Shown one piece after another: positions 6,960 to 8,347 of a DNA stretch of 8,347 nt; position 1 is the first letter of the stretch; the number at the start of each line of letters is the position of its first letter. This DNA comes from an uncultured Clostridia bacterium (lineage in GTDB: Bacteria; Bacillota_A; Clostridia; Oscillospirales; Oscillospiraceae). The position numbers and the translations under genes are program-made. The notes below the pieces were generated by a model that was not told the origin of the DNA, ran no database searches, and saw nothing but the letters and a program-made list of their open reading frames with translations. The DNA is taken from assembly GCA_949289625.1 (NCBI GenBank), contig CASEPH010000143.1:1-8347 (forward strand). The letters run 5' to 3'.

Positions 6960-7035
6960 GCGCCAGTGGCTCAATGGATAGAGCATCGGATTCCGGTTCC
7001 GAGGGTTGGGGGTTCGAGTCCCTTCTGGCGTACCA
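6960..7035 (+). tRNA. tRNA-Arg (anticodon CCG)
   Basis: A 76-base tRNA including an encoded CCA end. The acceptor stem GCGCCAG pairs with CTGGCGT, with one G-U at 1-72, and the discriminator is A. The D-arm is GCTC/GAGC. The anticodon stem TCGGA/TCCGA encloses loop TTCCGGT, giving anticodon CCG, which reads CGG. The variable loop is 5 bases. The T-arm GGGGG/CCCTT (two G-U pairs) encloses TTCGAGT. All invariant positions checked are in place, so it should be functional. It is transcribed alone from a dedicated promoter to a dedicated terminator. Confidence 0.97.
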
Positions 7036-7073
7036 TCCCCATGGAGTCTTTGGATTCCATGGGGATTCTTTTT
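7035..7073 (+). terminator. Terminator of tRNA-Arg
   Basis: A 14-bp stem (7035-7048 with 7053-7066, one G-T pair) closes a TTTG loop and is followed by TCTTTTT. The first base of the stem is the final A of the encoded CCA, so terminator and tRNA abut directly. Confidence 0.92.
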
Positions 7074-7121
7074 GTCTGGAGCCGTTGGCCCCTTGCATCT
7101 CCTTTTCCCCGGTCATGTTTC

Positions 7122-7157
7122 AAGCCCGTCTGCACAAAGCAGGCGGGCTTTGTGTTT
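7122..7157 (+). terminator. Second hairpin, possible backup terminator
   Basis: A 12-bp stem (7122-7133 with 7139-7150, one G-T pair) encloses loop ACAAA. The following TGTGTTT is a broken U-tract, so termination would be weaker than at 7035-7073. It most likely insulates the SnoaL-like operon from tRNA read-through. Confidence 0.55.
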
Positions 7158-7174
7158 GCAGCATTTTCACTCCC

Positions 7175-7196
7175 GATATAACATTGATGTAATATC
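7175..7196. promoter_or_regulatory. 22-bp imperfect palindrome, candidate operator
   Basis: GATATAACAT and ATGTAATATC form inverted arms around a central TG, with 9 of 10 positions pairing. Its centre is about 63 bases before the predicted transcription start of the SnoaL-like operon, where an activator could contact RNA polymerase. No regulator gene lies in this window near it. Confidence 0.5.
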
Positions 7197-7212
7197 AGCC
7201 CTTCAAAAAGCA

Positions 7213-7242
7213 TTTCCGCCCAAACCCGGGACCCTCTATAAT
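7213..7242 (+). promoter_or_regulatory. Promoter of the SnoaL-like operon
   Basis: TATAAT (7237-7242) is perfect, but the region 17-18 bp upstream reads TTTCCG/TTCCGC (7213-7219), a poor -35. The -10 lies in an 11-base palindrome CTATAATATAG (7236-7246). Initiation near 7249 gives a leader of about 45 bases. The weak -35 suggests dependence on an activator. Confidence 0.65.
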
Positions 7243-7294
7243 ATAGCTGTAATCGAAGACAGCATATACTGCTGGCGCAGAAAGGGAGGTCCAT

Positions 7295-8026
7295 ATGAAT
7301 TTCAATTTAGACGCGGAAAAACTGGTCACCATCTGGGAGGATCGCCGTAAGGTTCAGAACCTCATGGGCATATTCTCCTGTCACTATCTGCTCAAAAAAG
7401 AAAAAGACATCGTGTCGCAGCTGTTCTCCAGCAGAGAGGACATCTGCCTGGGCGTCAATGACGGATACTACAAGGGCCGGGAGGCTGTGGCGGGCTATTA
7501 CGAGGCCCTGCACCAGAAAAACCTGCTGACCACCAGTCTCATCATGGCCAAGTACCCGGAAAAATTTCAGGACAAGACGCCGGAGGAGGCCTACGGCTGT
7601 GGCCTGCTCAACTATAAGCCCCTGGACACACCGGTGGTGGAGATTGCCGGAGACGGTAAAACGGCTCGAGGCATCTGGACCTGCCGCAACAGCTACTCCG
7701 ACCTTCGCCCCTCGGGTCCTGTGACCTTTTACGAATGGGGCTGGGTGGCGGCAGACTTTATCCAGGAGGACGCCGGCTGGAAAATCTGGCATCTGCTGAT
7801 CGTCAACGACGTCCATGTCCAGGCCGGCCTGCAGTACAATCAGCGGGAACAGCCCTATCCTCCGGTGGAGGGCTTTGCCACCATCGCTGATTTTCAGATG
7901 CCGGAACCCAATGTCAAGACCGTGGTCCGGCCGCTGTACAGCACAAGCCGTCCCCGGACCCCGGCGCCGGAAGTACCGGAACCCTATGAGACATTCGACC
8001 CCACCCACAGCTACGGCTGTCAATAA
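7295..8026 (+). CDS. SnoaL-like / NTF2-superfamily protein
   Basis: A 243-aa protein with an NTF2-like alpha+beta cone fold over about residues 12-172: a helical start (RRKVQNLMGIFSCHYLL), the GVNDGYYKGREAVAGYYEA segment (53-71), a strand pair near 112-134 (VVEIAGDGKTARGIWTC), and a closing sheet YEWGWVAADFI...GWKIWHLLIVNDV (146-173). Residues about 178-243 are an extra Pro-rich tail ending PYETFDPTHSYGCQ, not part of the basic fold. SnoaL-like proteins include cyclases, ketosteroid-isomerase-like enzymes and the bile-acid dehydratase BaiE, but many are uncharacterised, so no reaction is assigned. From remembered BaiE sequence, the Tyr and Asp of its active site would be replaced here by Phe27 and Leu. 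There is no signal peptide. ATG 7295 follows GGGAGG (7284-7289) by 5 bases. The next gene starts 12 bases after the stop and encodes a related protein. Confidence 0.82.
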   Translation: MNFNLDAEKLVTIWEDRRKVQNLMGIFSCHYLLKKEKDIVSQLFSSREDICLGVNDGYYKGREAVAGYYEALHQKNLLTTSLIMAKYPEKFQDKTPEEAYGCGLLNYKPLDTPVVEIAGDGKTARGIWTCRNSYSDLRPSGPVTFYEWGWVAADFIQEDAGWKIWHLLIVNDVHVQAGLQYNQREQPYPPVEGFATIADFQMPEPNVKTVVRPLYSTSRPRTPAPEVPEPYETFDPTHSYGCQ

Positions 8027-8038
8027 GGAGGGAACCAT

Positions 8039-8347
8039 ATGCGTTACAAAGTAGAATACACAGACGAGCAGCTGGCTGTCCGGTTGATGGATATGGAGGC
8101 CGTGAAGGATCTCTTGGCCCGCAGGGCCTATCTGCTGGATGGAAACTTCCGGGATCAGGAACTGGACCGGCTCTGGGTCTCCAAGCCGGAAAACATGGAA
8201 ACCGCATCCTATGGCGCCAACTGGGGCTATTATGTGGGCATGGGATCGCTTCGGAAGAACTATGCCGGCCACCAGAGCGCACTGGAGATTCAACGCCTTC
8301 AGGCCTATCACGACGCAGACCCCCGCATTGAGATGAAGGAGGAAAAC
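8039..8347 (+). CDS. Second SnoaL-like protein, 3' end outside window
   Basis: The first 103 codons of an open gene starting at ATG 8039, with AAGGAGGG (8025-8032) 6 bases upstream and overlapping the preceding stop codon. The visible part has the NTF2-like N-terminal pattern: a helix region MEAVKDLLARRAYLLDGNF (19-37), then SYGANWGYYVGMGSLRKNY (57-75). The second stretch lines up with GVNDGYYKGREAVAGYY of the upstream protein. Identity between the two looks low apart from this motif, so they are distinct paralogues rather than a recent duplication. Asp34 in YLLDG sits where BaiE-type dehydratases have an active-site Asp, by a by-eye alignment. No stop is reached before 8347, so length, C-terminal part and further operon members are unseen. 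Confidence 0.75.
   Translation, partial: MRYKVEYTDEQLAVRLMDMEAVKDLLARRAYLLDGNFRDQELDRLWVSKPENMETASYGANWGYYVGMGSLRKNYAGHQSALEIQRLQAYHDADPRIEMKEEN

Noticed and set aside
6960..7035. tRNA-Arg 3' end as an attachment site of an integrated element
   Set aside because: There is no integrase gene and no visible repeat of the tRNA 3' end in the window, and the tRNA goes straight into its own terminator.
7260..7274. CAGCA/TGCTG inverted repeat in the leader of the SnoaL-like operon
   Set aside because: A 5-bp repeat around a 5-base loop is expected by chance, and no riboswitch-like architecture surrounds it.
7307..8311. Minus-strand open frame (334 codons) opposite the SnoaL-like genes
   Set aside because: The plus-strand frames have strong ribosome sites and a recognisable fold; this one has neither.

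Overview
The window looks like chromosomal DNA of a moderately GC-rich Firmicute, most likely a Clostridia member of the Oscillospiraceae/Flavonifractor kind. The evidence is strong AGGAGG-type ribosome binding sites at nearly every gene, TATAAT promoters with 16-17 bp spacers, U-tailed hairpin terminators, a CsaA-type protein, and a MarR plus heterodimeric ABC exporter operon. The lineage is an inference from style and protein families; no marker gene fixes it.

Layout. (1) 1-4338, plus strand: a MarR-family regulator with a TTG start, preceded by a TTTGCATGCAAA palindrome, then two half-size ABC exporter genes (580 and 666 aa) overlapping by 8 bp, closed by a strong terminator. (2) 4407-5584, plus: a monocistronic branched-chain aminotransferase gene (ilvE) with its own promoter and terminator. 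(3) 5590-6210, minus: csaA followed 18 bp later by a 90-aa membrane protein of unknown function, convergent with ilvE. (4) 6300-6883, plus: a deoxycytidylate deaminase family gene, divergent from csaA. (5) 6913-7073, plus: a tRNA-Arg(CCG) gene with promoter and terminator. (6) 7122-8347, plus: a hairpin, a 22-bp imperfect palindrome, a promoter, a 243-aa SnoaL/NTF2-like protein, and the start of a second SnoaL-like protein that runs off the window.

How the parts work together. The first operon reads as a self-regulated multidrug-type exporter. The two ABC subunits have complementary defects: subunit 1 has Asp for the catalytic Glu and Gln for the switch His, and subunit 2 has LSQGQ for LSGGQ. 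Together they would form one competent and one degenerate ATP site, as in known asymmetric heterodimeric exporters. The middle genes (ilvE, csaA, dCMP deaminase, tRNA) are housekeeping and unconnected to each other. The least explained part is the right end, where two different SnoaL-like proteins are encoded back to back under a promoter with a weak -35 and a palindrome about 60 bp upstream of the predicted transcription start. This may be the beginning of a substrate-specific enzyme operon, but its substrate cannot be read from this sequence. I do not see a clearly new type of system.
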